From: Azoarcus sp. TTM-91
GTDB lineage: Bacteria > Pseudomonadota > Gammaproteobacteria > Burkholderiales > Rhodocyclaceae
NCBI RefSeq assembly: GCF_012911025.1
Contig: NZ_WUEI01000025.1
Span: forward strand, 1-54,145
Direction: 5' to 3'
DNA: 54,145 nucleotides
Below the pieces are notes generated by a model. The model saw only the letters and a program-made list of their open reading frames with translations. It was not told the origin of the DNA and made no database searches. Positions 9,509 through 18,663 of this stretch are shown one piece after another. How positions within the stretch are numbered: the stretch's first letter is position 1; every line of letters starts with the position of its first letter. The translations under genes were made by a program, and so were the position numbers.

Positions 9509-10693
9509 TCAGCGCGCCGGCGCGAAGGTTTCGAACTCGACGTTGCCCAGCCCGCCTTCGGCGCCGGCCACCGTCCCCACCTTCTCCAGCCGGCGGATGT
9601 AGTGGTTCTGCACCACGTCGCCGGTGGTGGCGTCTATCGTCAGCGGACCGCGCGGGCTCTCGAAGCTGACGCCCTTCAGCGCCGCCATCAGGCTCTCGCC
9701 GTCGGCCTTGCCGCCGGTCTTGCGCAGCGCGGCGTAGATGGCGGCCATGCCGTCGTAGGCGGCCACGCCCATGATGGTAGGCGGCTCATGCTTCTCGCCC
9801 AGTTCGACGAAGTCCCTGGCGAAACGCTGGTTGAGCTCGGAGCCGTGCAGCGCCGAATAGGGATAAACGCTGACCACGCCCAAGCCATTGTCGCCTATGG
9901 CCTTGAGGCTGTTCTCCATGACGATGTCGCCGGTGCCGATGAGCTTGATGCCGGCCTGGTCCAGCCCGCGGGCGCGGAACTCCTTCATGAAGGCCGGCGA
10001 GACATCGCCGGCATTGACGAAGCTGAACAGCACGTCCGGCTTCAGGTCCTTCACCTTCTGCAGGTAGGGCGCGAACTCCACCGTGGTCATCGGCACCCGC
10101 ACATTGCCGATGACCTCGCCGCCGGCCTTCTTGTAGGCGCTCATGAAGGCGGCCTCCACGTCCAGCCCGGGGGCGTAGTCCGCCACCAGCACGTAGGCGC
10201 GCTTGTAGCCCTGCTTCACCGCCCATTCGGCGATGGGCGGCACCATGTCCGGATAGGTGAAGGACACCCGCGCCATGTAGGGCGACAGCTTGGTGAGCCC
10301 GCCGGCGGCGGCGTTCATGACCACCATAGGCACCTTGGCCTCGGTGGCGACCGGCGCCACCGCCGCCGCATTCGGCGTGAAGCCGAAGCCTGCCAGCACC
10401 TGCACCTTGTCGCGCACGACCAGCTCCTGCGCCAGTCGCTTGGCCAGCTCCGGCTTCGGCCCGCCGACGTCGCGATACACCACCTCGATGCGCTTGCCGG
10501 CCACGGTGTCGCCATGCTGCTTCTGGTAGGCGCGGATGCCGGTCTGCATCTGGCGGCCGAACTCGGCGAAGCTGCCGGACATCTCGCCGACGAAACCGAT
10601 CTTGATCACTTCTTCGGCCGCCGCGGCGGACGCCACGGCGAAGACACCGGCAGCCAACAGACCACCGGCCAGCTTTCTGGAAAACGCGTGCAT
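9509..10693 (-). CDS. Periplasmic substrate-binding protein, branched-chain amino acid/amide ABC type
   Basis: 394-residue type-I periplasmic binding protein of the LivJ/LivK/AmiC/FmdD group. A signal peptide covers about residues 1-25 (FAVASAAAAEE). The mature protein opens with the family-typical VIKIGFVGEMSGSFAEFGRQ and has the central ligand-cleft segment PMVVMNAAAGGLTKLSPYMAR. The start was set at MHAFSRKLAG because a long in-frame upstream extension is low-complexity and lies outside the signal peptide. No permease or ATPase gene is adjacent, so it must share a transporter encoded elsewhere or act as a sensor/binding protein. Its tight pairing with an amidase suggests an amide or amino-acid-amide ligand (inference). 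Confidence 0.9.
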   Translation of the reverse strand: MHAFSRKLAGGLLAAGVFAVASAAAAEEVIKIGFVGEMSGSFAEFGRQMQTGIRAYQKQHGDTVAGKRIEVVYRDVGGPKPELAKRLAQELVVRDKVQVLAGFGFTPNAAAVAPVATEAKVPMVVMNAAAGGLTKLSPYMARVSFTYPDMVPPIAEWAVKQGYKRAYVLVADYAPGLDVEAAFMSAYKKAGGEVIGNVRVPMTTVEFAPYLQKVKDLKPDVLFSFVNAGDVSPAFMKEFRARGLDQAGIKLIGTGDIVMENSLKAIGDNGLGVVSVYPYSALHGSELNQRFARDFVELGEKHEPPTIMGVAAYDGMAAIYAALRKTGGKADGESLMAALKGVSFESPRGPLTIDATTGDVVQNHYIRRLEKVGTVAGAEGGLGNVEFETFAPAR

Positions 10694-11108
10694 GGAAGCT
10701 CCTGCTTGTTGGGGAAGGGAGAAGCCGGCAACCGGCCTCCCGGCCCGCTCCTGCTCCGACAGCGCAGAGACCGCAAGCAGGCCGGGCCCGGCCGCGTTTC
10801 TCTGGCGGAAGCGACGGCAGGGCCCGGGCAGTGTAGGTAAACCTTGGCCCGAACATAAAGCGCCCAGGGGAAGGTTTGCATTTTCCGGATAGTGGGAAGG
10901 CTGGCTTGCAACAGGCGCCGGGAAAACCGACGTCGGCCAGAGCGATCTCATGGCGCTCTCCCTTCGTGGGAGACGGGCCGGGGAGAAAGGGTGCGGCGGT
11001 TGGGCTCGCGCTGAGACGCCCCTTCGGGGGCGCTCGCTCTCCCGGGAGCAAACCAGCGCTGCGGCGCGATGGCCTGCTTGCCAGCAGCCCACCGCCGCAG
11101 GAAGCGCC
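10694..11108. other. Intergenic region with imperfect GC-rich hairpins
   Basis: About 415 bases between lnt (3' end) and the binding-protein gene, both on the minus strand, so it should hold the promoter of the amide operon. No coding signature was found. It contains GC-rich inverted repeats, for example CTCTCCC-TTCGT-GGGAGA near 10955-10972 and GCCCCTTCGGGGGC near 11020, resembling intergenic hairpin debris common in high-GC Proteobacteria. Confidence 0.4.
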
Positions 11109-12584
11109 TCAGGCGGCGCGATTTCTCCCGCTGCGCGGCCATACCGCGCCCAGCAGTGCCAGCACCGCCAGGCCCAGCGCAGCCGCGTCACCCCAGCGGG
11201 CGTAGGGCGTCAGGCCCTGGTAGCCGCGGACTTCGGCATGTAGCGCGCCCGATTCGAAGGCGGGCAGCCGGGCGCTCACCTCACCATCCGGTTGCACCAC
11301 CGCGGTCATGCCGGTGTTGGTGGAGCGCAGCATGGGCCGGCCGGTTTCCAGGGCGCGGGCGCGGGCGATCTGCAGGTGCTGCGGCAGCGCAAGCGAGTTG
11401 CCGTACCAGGCGAGGTTGGAGATGTTCAGCAGCAGAGTGGCCTCCGGCAGGCTGTCGAGCAGCTCTGCACCGAAGAGGTCTTCGTAGCAGATGTTCACCG
11501 CCACCTTCTGCCCGCCCAGGGCCAGCGGCGGCTGATGGGGCGCGCCGCGGGTCTGGTCGGACATCGGAATGTCCGCCAGCTGGTAGAACCAGCCGAACAG
11601 CGGCGGCGAGTACTCGCCGAAGGGCACCAGATGGCGCTTGGCGTAGTGCTGCGATGGCGCGCTGCCGAGGCTGACGGCGGCGTTGTAGATGTTGTCATCG
11701 GCGTCGCGGGTGAACAGGCCCAGCACCAGGTCGCCGCCGCCTGCCCGGGCATAGTCGGCGAGCAGATCCAGGTAGCCGCGGGGCAGCATGTCCGACAGCA
11801 GCGGCAGCGTGGTTTCCGGCAGCACCACCAGCTGCGCCGGGTTGTCCGCCACCATGCGGGCGTTGACCTGCAGCCAGTCCTGCAGCCGCGCCGGCGCCCA
11901 CTTCAGGTCCTGCTCGATGTTGGTCTGCAGCAGCGCGACCTTCAGCGGTTCGCCCACCGGCTGGGTCCAGCCGATCTGGCGCAGGCCGGCGCCGGCGACG
12001 AAGAGCAGCGCCACCACGGCCGCCACACCGACGGCCTGCCGCCGCCGACGCCAGTCCGCCGCCACCGCCAGCGCGGCGACGAAAGCCACCAGAGCGCCAA
12101 CGCCATACACGCCCAGCACCGGCAGGAAACCGGCCAGCGGCGACGGCGGCACCTGGGTGTAGCCCACCGCCAGCCAGGGGAAGCCGGTGAACAGCACGCC
12201 GCGCAGGTATTCGCCCAGCGTCCACAGGCCGGCGAACAGCGTCGCGCGGCGCCACGCGGCACCGCGCTGCAAGCGAACCTGCAAGGCACCGATCAGGCCA
12301 GGAAACAGCGCGAGGTAGGCGCAGAACAGGCCGATGGCGAGCGCTGCCAGCGGCGCTGGCATGCCGCCATAGCGGTGCAGCGCAATGAACAGCCAGGACA
12401 CGCCGGCAGCAAAGGCGCCGAAGCCCCAGGCGAAACCAAGCAGGAAGCCGCTGCGCGCGCGCGGCGCGCCCGCCAGCAAGGCCGCCAGCACGGCGAGGGA
12501 GAAGAAGGCCAGCGGCATGGCGCCGAAGGGCGCGTAGGCGAACACGCTGGCGCCGCCCGCGAGCAGCGCGATCAGGAAGCGCAT
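11109..12584 (-). CDS. lnt: Apolipoprotein N-acyltransferase
   Basis: 491-residue inner-membrane enzyme that adds the third acyl chain to the N-terminal cysteine of lipoproteins. The first 200 residues form several membrane helices (FAYAPFGAMPLAFFSLAVLA; GFAWGFGAFAAGVSWLFIAL). The nitrilase-like periplasmic domain carries the catalytic triad: Glu in VVLPETTLPLL, Lys in YAKRHLVPFGEYSPP, and Cys in NICYEDLFG. A final TM helix lies near the C-terminus (AAALGLAVLALLGAVWP). It sits 6 bases downstream of corC, in the conserved ybeY-corC-lnt order. Confidence 0.97.
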   Translation of the reverse strand: MRFLIALLAGGASVFAYAPFGAMPLAFFSLAVLAALLAGAPRARSGFLLGFAWGFGAFAAGVSWLFIALHRYGGMPAPLAALAIGLFCAYLALFPGLIGALQVRLQRGAAWRRATLFAGLWTLGEYLRGVLFTGFPWLAVGYTQVPPSPLAGFLPVLGVYGVGALVAFVAALAVAADWRRRRQAVGVAAVVALLFVAGAGLRQIGWTQPVGEPLKVALLQTNIEQDLKWAPARLQDWLQVNARMVADNPAQLVVLPETTLPLLSDMLPRGYLDLLADYARAGGGDLVLGLFTRDADDNIYNAAVSLGSAPSQHYAKRHLVPFGEYSPPLFGWFYQLADIPMSDQTRGAPHQPPLALGGQKVAVNICYEDLFGAELLDSLPEATLLLNISNLAWYGNSLALPQHLQIARARALETGRPMLRSTNTGMTAVVQPDGEVSARLPAFESGALHAEVRGYQGLTPYARWGDAAALGLAVLALLGAVWPRSGRNRAA

Positions 12585-12590
12585 CGCGGG

Positions 12591-13442
12591 TCAGCTGCCG
12601 TCGGCGGCGGAGATCGCGGGGATGCGGTCCACCAGCAGGGTGTGGATGCGGCGGCTGTCGGCGCGCAGCACCTGGATGCGCAGGTCGCCCAGCACCACGC
12701 TCTCGCCGCGCTTGGGCAGGTGGCCCAGCTGGCGGATCACCAGGCCGCCTATGGTGTCGGCATCGTCATCGCTGAAGTCGGTGGCGAAGGCGGCATTGAA
12801 CGCGTCCACCTCGGTGGTGGCCTTGACGCGGTAATGGCCGTACTGGTCGAGGCGGATGGCGTCGCCCACTTCGTCGAAGTCGTACTCGTCCTCGATGTCG
12901 CCGACGATCTGCTCCAGCACGTCCTCGATGGTGACCAGGCCGGCGACACCGCCGTACTCGTCCACCACGATGGCCATATGGTTGCGGCTGACGCGGAACT
13001 CGCGCAGCAGCACGTTGAGGCGCTTGGATTCGGGCACGAACACCGCCGGCCGCAGCATGCCGCGCAGGTCGAACTCACGGCCGGCGAAGAAGCGCAGCAG
13101 ATCCTTGGCGAGCAGGATGCCGATGACGTCGTCCTTGTTCTCGCCCACCGCCGGGAAGCGGGAGTGGGCGGTGTCGATGACGAAGTCGGCGATCTTGTCC
13201 ATCGGGTCTTCGACCCGGATTACATCCATCTGGGCGCGAGGCACCATCACGTCGCGCACCTGCAGGTCCGACATCTCCATCGCGCCCTCGATGATGGAGA
13301 GCGCGTCGGCATCGAGCAGGTTGCGCTCGAAGGCGGAGTGCAGCAGCGCAAGCAACTCCTCGCGATCTTCCGGCTCGCGCGAGAGCAGTGCAGAAAAACG
13401 TTCTATCAGTGACGGTTGCGGCTTGCCTGAGGGACTGTCCAT
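12591..13442 (-). CDS. corC: CorC/HlyC-family CBS-domain protein (magnesium/cobalt efflux type)
   Basis: 283-residue cytoplasmic protein made of a short N-terminal helix region (SLIERFSALLSREPEDREEL), a CBS pair (VRDVMVPRAQMDVIRVEDP; NHMAIVVDEYGGVAGLVTIE) and a C-terminal CorC_HlyC domain (VVLGDLRIQVLRADSRRIHT). It lacks the DUF21 membrane domain of larger relatives. The historical role is Mg2+/Co2+ efflux with CorA. The ATG giving MDSPSGKPQPS was chosen; longer in-frame sequence runs into an intergenic hairpin. Constant position between ybeY and lnt supports the assignment. Confidence 0.94.
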   Translation of the reverse strand: MDSPSGKPQPSLIERFSALLSREPEDREELLALLHSAFERNLLDADALSIIEGAMEMSDLQVRDVMVPRAQMDVIRVEDPMDKIADFVIDTAHSRFPAVGENKDDVIGILLAKDLLRFFAGREFDLRGMLRPAVFVPESKRLNVLLREFRVSRNHMAIVVDEYGGVAGLVTIEDVLEQIVGDIEDEYDFDEVGDAIRLDQYGHYRVKATTEVDAFNAAFATDFSDDDADTIGGLVIRQLGHLPKRGESVVLGDLRIQVLRADSRRIHTLLVDRIPAISAADGS

Positions 13443-13466
13443 TAGGGGTGTTGAGGGTAAGGAGTA

Positions 13467-13525
13467 AGGAGTGAAGCGCATGCAAGTTACATGCTGCCCC
13501 ACTCCTGACGCCTCACCCGAGGCGT
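13467..13525. repeat. Pair of intergenic hairpins between ybeY and corC
   Basis: The 89-base ybeY-corC gap contains two inverted repeats. AGGAGTG (13467-13473) pairs with CACTCCT (13500-13506), with an inner GCATG/CATGC pair. Next, ACGCCTC (13508-13514) pairs with GAGGCGT (13519-13525) over a 4-base loop. A near-direct repeat AAGGAGTAAGGAGTGAA lies at the left side. There is no T-run on the transcribed strand, so this looks more like an mRNA-processing or intergenic repeat element than a terminator. Confidence 0.55.
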
Positions 13526-13531
13526 GCGCCG

Positions 13532-14293
13532 TCAGGCGCGCTCGGCGGCGTAAGGGTCGGCGTAACCCAGGCGCTTCAGGATCTCGCGCTCCAGGTCTTC
13601 CATCGTTTCGGCTTCGCGGTCGTTCTCGTGGTCATGGCCCTGCAGGTGCAGCATGCCGTGTACCACCAGGTGGGCGAAGTGGGCATCCACCGTCTTGCCC
13701 TGGGCGGCGGCCTCGCGCAGCACCACCGGCACGCACAGCACCAGGTCGCCGAACAGGGGCACGCCGGCCTCGTCCTCTTCACCATAGACGAAGGTGAGGA
13801 CGTTGGTGGCGTAGTCCTTGCCGCGGAAATCGCGGTTCAGCGTGCGCCCTTCGTCCTCGCCGACCAAGCGGATGGTGACTTCGGCGTCGCGCAGCAGCGC
13901 GGCCTGCGCCCAGCGGCGGAACAGGTGCTTCTTCGGCGCAGCGGCCTTGTCGAGGCCGTCCAGCGCTTTCTGAACCGTCAGCGCCAGGGCCGGCGGCGTG
14001 GCCTGTTCCGGCAGGGAGAAGGACTCCACCGGCAGCAGGTCGCGGTGCACATCCACCCGCAGCGTCAGCACATTGCAGGCGCTGGCCTGCACGCTGACGA
14101 CAGGCACCTCCGCCTCGTCGGCGGTCTCGGCCTCGATCTCCAGTTCGCCCCAACCCTGCGGCGGGAAGCCCAGCAGCAGGCGGCGGCCGTCGCCAATCTC
14201 GATCTCCAGCCGTTCGGCCTTGATCCGGCTGCGCTTGCCGTCGGCGCCGATGGCGACGATCTTCGGACTCAGCGCCTGTTGTTGCTTAGGCAT
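13532..14293 (-). CDS. ybeY: Endoribonuclease YbeY with an extra N-terminal domain
   Basis: 253-residue metal-dependent RNase for 16S rRNA 3'-end maturation and ribosome quality control. The C-terminal half is classical YbeY: the zinc motif [11 protein letters not shown] places ligands at about H212, H216 and H222, preceded by [18 protein letters not shown]. Normal YbeY proteins have about 150 residues. Here about 95 extra residues precede the catalytic domain, opening [20 protein letters not shown] and continuing with a beta-rich stretch I do not recognise. The start overlaps the phoH stop by 8 bases, so the extension is not the result of picking too early a start: a start just before the catalytic domain would leave nearly 300 untranslated bases inside the operon. 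Confidence 0.93.
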   Translation of the reverse strand: MPKQQQALSPKIVAIGADGKRSRIKAERLEIEIGDGRRLLLGFPPQGWGELEIEAETADEAEVPVVSVQASACNVLTLRVDVHRDLLPVESFSLPEQATPPALALTVQKALDGLDKAAAPKKHLFRRWAQAALLRDAEVTIRLVGEDEGRTLNRDFRGKDYATNVLTFVYGEEDEAGVPLFGDLVLCVPVVLREAAAQGKTVDAHFAHLVVHGMLHLQGHDHENDREAETMEDLEREILKRLGYADPYAAERA

Positions 14294-15281
14294 CTCCACC
14301 CTCCTTCTTCTTTCTTTCTTCGTCGGCCCGGGCGTTGCGCGCGGCCTGCAGGTCATAGGCTTCGACGATGCGCGCCACCAGCGGATGGCGCACCACGTCT
14401 TCTTTCTGGAATTCGGTGAAGGCGAGGCCGCGGACGCCGGTCAGCACATCCTTGGCTTCGCGCAGGCCGCTGCGCACGCCGCGCGGCAGGTCCACCTGAG
14501 TGAGGTCGCCGGTCACCACCGCGCGGGCGCCGAAGCCGATGCGGGTGAGGAACATCTTCATCTGTTCCGGCGTGGTGTTCTGCGCCTCGTCCAGGATGAT
14601 GAAGGCGTTGTTCAGCGTGCGCCCACGCATGAAGGCGAGCGGCGCGATCTCGATGCTGCCGCGCTCGAACAGCTTGCCCACGCGGTCGAAACCCATCAGG
14701 TCGTAGAGCGCGTCGTACAGCGGCCGCAGGTAGGGATCCACCTTCTGTGCCAGGTCGCCCGGCAGGAAGCCCAGCCGCTCGCCCGCCTCCACCGCCGGAC
14801 GGGTGAGGATGATGCGCTCGACCAGATCGCGCTCGAAGGCGTCCACCGCGCTCGCCACCGCCAGGTAGGTCTTGCCGGTACCGGCGGGGCCGATGCCGAA
14901 GGTGATGTCGTGATCCTGGATGTTGCGCAGGTATTCGACCTGGCGCGGCGTGCGCCCGTGCAGCTCGCTGCGGCGGGTGAGCAGCGCCGGCGCCGCCGGC
15001 AGCAGCGGCTCGGTACGGTTGGCGATTTCCACCAGGCCGAGCTGGATGTCATCCACCGACAGGTGATTGCCGGCGCGGCCATAGAACTGGCGCAGCGCCT
15101 GCGCCGCCAGCTGGCTGCGCGCGGTGTCGCCATGCACCGCGAAGCGCTCGCCGCGGCGGGCGATGGTGACGTCGAAGGCGCTCTCGATCTGACGCAGGTT
15201 TTCGTCCAGCGCGCCGCACAGATTGGCCAGGCGGACGTTGTCCACCGGCTCCAGCACGACTTCCAGTTCAGCCGACATCAC
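14286..15281 (-). CDS. phoH: PhoH-like ATPase (YbeZ type)
   Basis: 331-residue cytoplasmic P-loop ATPase, a partner of YbeY in RNA metabolism. Walker A is [15 protein letters not shown] and Walker B is [16 protein letters not shown], followed by the conserved [14 protein letters not shown]. An N-terminal KH-like region (about 1-95) precedes the ATPase domain. It overlaps the miaB stop by 4 bases and the ybeY start by 8 bases, as expected for translational coupling in a miaB-phoH-ybeY-corC-lnt operon. Confidence 0.96.
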   Translation of the reverse strand: MMSAELEVVLEPVDNVRLANLCGALDENLRQIESAFDVTIARRGERFAVHGDTARSQLAAQALRQFYGRAGNHLSVDDIQLGLVEIANRTEPLLPAAPALLTRRSELHGRTPRQVEYLRNIQDHDITFGIGPAGTGKTYLAVASAVDAFERDLVERIILTRPAVEAGERLGFLPGDLAQKVDPYLRPLYDALYDLMGFDRVGKLFERGSIEIAPLAFMRGRTLNNAFIILDEAQNTTPEQMKMFLTRIGFGARAVVTGDLTQVDLPRGVRSGLREAKDVLTGVRGLAFTEFQKEDVVRHPLVARIVEAYDLQAARNARADEERKKKEGGDA

Positions 15282-16627
15282 GACTCCCGAACGACGATCT
15301 CGCCGCGCAGGCTGTGCGGCAGCGCGGCGGTGATGCGAACGTCTACGAACTGGTTGATCAACCGCGCCCGGTTGGGCGAGGGCGCGACGAAGTTCACCAC
15401 CCGGTTGTTGCCGGTGCGGCCGGCCAGCTCATCCGGGTTCTTCTTGGACGGCCCTTCCACCAGGATGCGCTGCACCGTGCCGACCATGGCCTGGCTGATG
15501 GCGCTGGCCTGCTCGTCGATGCGCTTCTGCAGCCGCGCCAGCCAGGCCAGCTTGGTTTCCTGCGGTACCGGGTCTTCCAGCTCGGCCGCCGGCGTGCCGG
15601 GGCGGGCGCTGTAGACGAAGCTGAAGGAAGAATCGAAGCCGATCTCCTCGATCAGCTTCATCGTCTTCTCGAAGTCTTCCTCGGTTTCGCCGGGGAAGCC
15701 GACGATGAAGTCGGAGGACAGCGACAAGTCCGGCCGCGCCGCGCGCAGCTTCTTCACCACCGACTTGAACTCGATCGCGGTGTAGCCGCGCTTCATCGCC
15801 GCCAGGATGCGGTCGGAGCCGGACTGCACCGGCAGATGCAGGTGAGAGACCAGCTTGGGCAGGCGGGCGTAAGCCTCGAACATGCGCGGCGTCATCTCGC
15901 GCGGATGGGAGGTGGTGTAACGCACCCGCTCGATGCCGGGGATCTCGCACACGCACTCGAGCAGGAAGGCGAAATCGCCGGTTTCCTCGTCGTCGCGGCT
16001 CATGGCACCACGCCAGGCGTTCACGTTCTGGCCGAGCAGGGTCACTTCCTTCACGCCCTGGCCGGCGAGGCCGGCGATTTCCGCCAGCACGTCGCCCAGC
16101 GGACGGGAAACTTCCTCGCCGCGGGTGTAAGGCACCACGCAGAAGGTGCAGTACTTGGAGCAGCCTTCCATGATGGAGACGAAGGCGCTGGCCCCCTCGA
16201 CCCGCGCCGGCGGCAGGGCGTCGAACTTCTCGATTTCGGGGAAGGAGATATCCACCTGCGAGCGGCCGCTGCGCCGCCGCGCCTCGATCAGCGCCGGCAG
16301 GCGATGCAGGGTCTGCGGCCCGAACACCACGTCCACGTATGGCGCGCGGGCGACGATGGCCTCGCCTTCCTGGCTGGCCACGCAACCGCCGACGCCGATG
16401 ATCAGCTCCGGCTTCTGCTGCTTCAGCAGCCGGGCGCGGCCAAGGTCGTGGAACACCCGCTCCTGCGCCTTCTCGCGCACCGAGCAGGTGTTGAAGAGGA
16501 TCACGTCCGCCTCTTCCACGTTGTCCGTCTTGGTGAGGCCTTCGGCCACGCCGAGCACGTCTGCCATCTTGTCGGAGTCGTACTCGTTCATCTGGCACCC
16601 GAAGGTGCGGATGTACAGCTTCTTCAT
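15278..16627 (-). CDS. miaB: tRNA-2-methylthio-N6-dimethylallyladenosine synthase
   Basis: 449-residue radical-SAM methylthiotransferase that converts i6A37 to ms2i6A37 in tRNAs reading UNN codons. The N-terminal UPF0004 domain has three cluster cysteines ([25 protein letters not shown]). The radical-SAM motif CxxxCxxC is in [23 protein letters not shown] domain closes the protein (near [20 protein letters not shown]). The start at [12 protein letters not shown] is the usual one; upstream in-frame codons belong to the downstream end of the preceding small gene. Confidence 0.97.
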   Translation of the reverse strand: MKKLYIRTFGCQMNEYDSDKMADVLGVAEGLTKTDNVEEADVILFNTCSVREKAQERVFHDLGRARLLKQQKPELIIGVGGCVASQEGEAIVARAPYVDVVFGPQTLHRLPALIEARRRSGRSQVDISFPEIEKFDALPPARVEGASAFVSIMEGCSKYCTFCVVPYTRGEEVSRPLGDVLAEIAGLAGQGVKEVTLLGQNVNAWRGAMSRDDEETGDFAFLLECVCEIPGIERVRYTTSHPREMTPRMFEAYARLPKLVSHLHLPVQSGSDRILAAMKRGYTAIEFKSVVKKLRAARPDLSLSSDFIVGFPGETEEDFEKTMKLIEEIGFDSSFSFVYSARPGTPAAELEDPVPQETKLAWLARLQKRIDEQASAISQAMVGTVQRILVEGPSKKNPDELAGRTGNNRVVNFVAPSPNRARLINQFVDVRITAALPHSLRGEIVVRES

Positions 16628-16640
16628 GGAATTCGCTTGA

Positions 16641-16967
16641 TCACTGCTTGGGGTCGGCCACCGCGGCCTCTTCCGGGGTGAGCAACCACACCCGGTGGAC
16701 CTGGCCATTGTTGTCCATCACCGCCCGCACCTTGTACTCGCCATGGATGTGGCTGGGCAGCACGATGAAGTTGCGCGAGTCCCGGATCTGCGCGCCTGGG
16801 CTGAGGCGGTAGGCGGTGTCATCCACCGCGACGCTGTCGCCGCCGGCGAAGCTCATCTCCATCTTCTTCGCCGTCGCCGGGAAAGGGCGCAGGGCATAGG
16901 CGCAGCCAAGCTGGCCGCCGAAGACGGACAGGATCAGACCAAGGGCGAGGAAGCGGGAGGTGCGCAA
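16641..16967 (-). CDS. Small exported protein of unknown function
   Basis: 108-residue protein with an N-terminal hydrophobic export segment ([20 protein letters not shown]) and a small beta-rich domain ([40 protein letters not shown]). A cysteine sits at about position 22, but QLGC is a poor lipobox, so lipoprotein status is uncertain. It ends 13 bases before the miaB start and is probably the first gene of that operon. Family not recognised. Its real-gene character is supported by position, the clear signal segment and a normal, non-repetitive composition. Confidence 0.75.
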   Translation of the reverse strand: MRTSRFLALGLILSVFGGQLGCAYALRPFPATAKKMEMSFAGGDSVAVDDTAYRLSPGAQIRDSRNFIVLPSHIHGEYKVRAVMDNNGQVHRVWLLTPEEAAVADPKQ

Positions 16968-17124
16968 GGCGAACCGGCAGGGCCGGGACTTAGGGAAAGA
17001 TAGTTCGCGATCATCCCCGAAGCCCCTGGCGATGTCAATTCAAAAGCCTTATAAATCAAGCCCTCCGCTCCCGGCGGGGCCGCCATCTACCCAGAAAGTC
17101 GCATTCCGCATCGCAATAGCGATA

Positions 17125-17153
17125 TTGACGGCCTCACGGACGCCCGCTATATT
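17125..17153 (+). promoter_or_regulatory. Sigma-70 promoter for tRNA-Met
   Basis: TTGACG (17125-17130), a 17-base spacer and TATATT (17148-17153) form a near-consensus promoter whose start point would fall near 17160, just ahead of the tRNA. The stretch between the -10 box and the start is GC-rich (CGCGAGC), like the discriminators of stringently controlled stable-RNA promoters. Confidence 0.8.
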
Positions 17154-17166
17154 CGCGAGCTCGGTT

Positions 17167-17243
17167 GGTGATGTAGCTCAGACGGTTAGAGCGACGGATT
17201 CATAACCCGTAGGTCGGCGGTTCGATTCCGCCCATCACCACCA
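17167..17243 (+). tRNA. tRNA-Met (CAT), elongator type
   Basis: A 77-base cloverleaf with CCA encoded. The acceptor GGTGATG pairs with CATCACC, the D-stem is GCTC/GAGC, the anticodon CAT is at 17201-17203 in loop TTCATAA, and the T-arm is GGCGG-TTCGATT-CCGCC. A paired first acceptor position and the sequence TAGCTCAG argue against the initiator tRNA. A CAT tRNA-Ile (lysidine-modified) cannot be excluded formally. The closing pair of the anticodon stem is an A-C mismatch (17198 with 17206). Confidence 0.93.
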
Positions 17244-17257
17244 TACGGATTCGGCAG

Positions 17258-17284
17258 AAGGGCCTGGGCAACCGGGCCCTTTTT
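17258..17284 (+). terminator. Intrinsic terminator of tRNA-Met
   Basis: AAGGGCC (17258-17264) pairs with GGCCCTT (17275-17281) and leads into a run of five T, directly downstream of the tRNA. Confidence 0.85.
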
Positions 17285-17430
17285 GCTTTCCGGCCTACTC
17301 TCATTGCGACGAGCGCGGCTGCCGTCACGGCCATTCTTGCCTCCACCGCAATTATCCTTCGACGAAACCTGCGTTTTTCCGCAGCAATACCGGCGCCAGA
17401 CTGCGCACTCCCCCAACCCGGAGTGCTCCC

Positions 17431-18603
17431 ATGCCCATCGCCCTGCTGGCGCTAACCGTAAGCGCCTTCGCCATTGGCACCACCGAATTCGTCATCGTCG
17501 GCCTGATCCCCACCATCGCTGCCGATCTCGCCGTCAGTCTGCCCTCCGCCGGCCTGCTCGTCAGCCTCTATGCACTGGGCGTCGCCATCGGCGCACCGCT
17601 GCTTACCGCCCTCACCGGCCATATGCCGCGCAAGCATCTGCTGCTGGCGCTGATGGCCCTGTTCACCGCCGGCAACCTGCTGGCCTGGCATGCGCCGGGC
17701 TATGAATCGCTGATCGCCGCCCGGGTGCTCACCGGGCTGGCCCATGGCGTGTTCTTCTCCATCGGCTCCACCATCGCTACCAGCCTGGTGCCGAAGGAAC
17801 GGGCGGCGAGCGCCATCGCGATCATGTTCACCGGGCTGACGGTGGCGCTGGTCACCGGCGTTCCGCTGGGCACCCTCGTCGGCCAGCACTTCGGCTGGCG
17901 CGCCACCTTCCTCGCGGTTTCCGCGCTCGGGGTCGTGGCGTTCTTCGCCAGCCTGCTGTTCGTCCCGCCTCGCATTCCCCACACGCCGCCGGCCTCGCTG
18001 CTGCGTCAACTGGAGGTGCTCGCCCAGCCGCGGCTGCTGATGGTGTATGCGAAGACGGCGCTGGGCTATGGCGGCTCCTTCATCGCCTTCACCTTCCTTG
18101 CCCCCATCCTGCAGCAGGTGAGCGGCTTCAGCGCCGCTGCGGTCAGCCTGGTGCTGCTGGTCTACGGAGTGTCGGTTGCGGCCGGCAATCTGTGGGGCGG
18201 CAAACTGGCGGACCGCCACGGGCCGATACGGGCGCTGCAACTCATCTTCCTGCTGCTCGCCGCAGTGCTGCTGATGCTCACCTTTACCGCGCCGCATCCA
18301 GTGCTGGCGCTGCTCACCGTGCTGTTGTGGGGCGCGGTCGCCTTCGGCAACGTGCCGGGGCTGCAGGTGTATGTGGTGCAGCAGGCCGAGCGCCACGCGC
18401 CGCATGCGGTGGACGTGGCCTCCGGCCTGAACATCGCCGCCTTCAACCTCGGCATTGCCGGCGGCGCCTGGGCGGGCGGGCTGATCGTGGCGAATGCCGG
18501 GCTGATGCACACGCCCTGGGTCGGCGCGCTGGTAGTGCTGCTGGCCTTCGGCCTGACCACCTGGAGCGGCCGGCTGGACCGGCTGGCCGCCTGCGCGACC
18601 TGA
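17431..18603 (+). CDS. MFS transporter, AraJ/YdhP-like drug or sugar efflux
   Basis: 390-residue major facilitator of the DHA1/AraJ group with 12 predicted TM helices. It starts with the family-typical MPIALLALTVSAFAIGTTEF (the GTTEFV motif) and carries an arginine-containing loop after TM2 (LTGHMPRKHLLLALM) and the antiporter-type GVPLGTLVGQHFGWRATF motif in TM5. It probably exports small molecules by proton antiport. Substrate unknown. It stands alone between tRNA-Met and the iron-signalling locus. Confidence 0.92.
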   Translation: MPIALLALTVSAFAIGTTEFVIVGLIPTIAADLAVSLPSAGLLVSLYALGVAIGAPLLTALTGHMPRKHLLLALMALFTAGNLLAWHAPGYESLIAARVLTGLAHGVFFSIGSTIATSLVPKERAASAIAIMFTGLTVALVTGVPLGTLVGQHFGWRATFLAVSALGVVAFFASLLFVPPRIPHTPPASLLRQLEVLAQPRLLMVYAKTALGYGGSFIAFTFLAPILQQVSGFSAAAVSLVLLVYGVSVAAGNLWGGKLADRHGPIRALQLIFLLLAAVLLMLTFTAPHPVLALLTVLLWGAVAFGNVPGLQVYVVQQAERHAPHAVDVASGLNIAAFNLGIAGGAWAGGLIVANAGLMHTPWVGALVVLLAFGLTTWSGRLDRLAACAT

Positions 18604-18663
18604 GACCATCGCGCATGAGGGAAAGACTTGGCGACGCGAGGTGCTTGCGGGCAAGAAAAGGAA

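Noticed and set aside
8321..10840. An 839-codon plus-strand open frame opposite the amidase and binding protein
   Set aside because: It is antisense to two well-supported genes, has a His/Arg/Gln/Gly-rich low-information composition typical of reverse-strand frames in high-GC DNA, and shows no domain.
3066..11108. Possible dispersed repeat shared by the intergenic regions at 3.1-3.4 kb and 10.9-11.1 kb
   Set aside because: Both have GGGAGA/CTCCCC-rich hairpins, but base-by-base comparison gave no convincing alignment.
11292..13412. A 706-codon plus-strand open frame across lnt and corC
   Set aside because: Opposite strand of two canonical genes with catalytic motifs; composition is rich in His, Gln, Arg and Ala without any motif.
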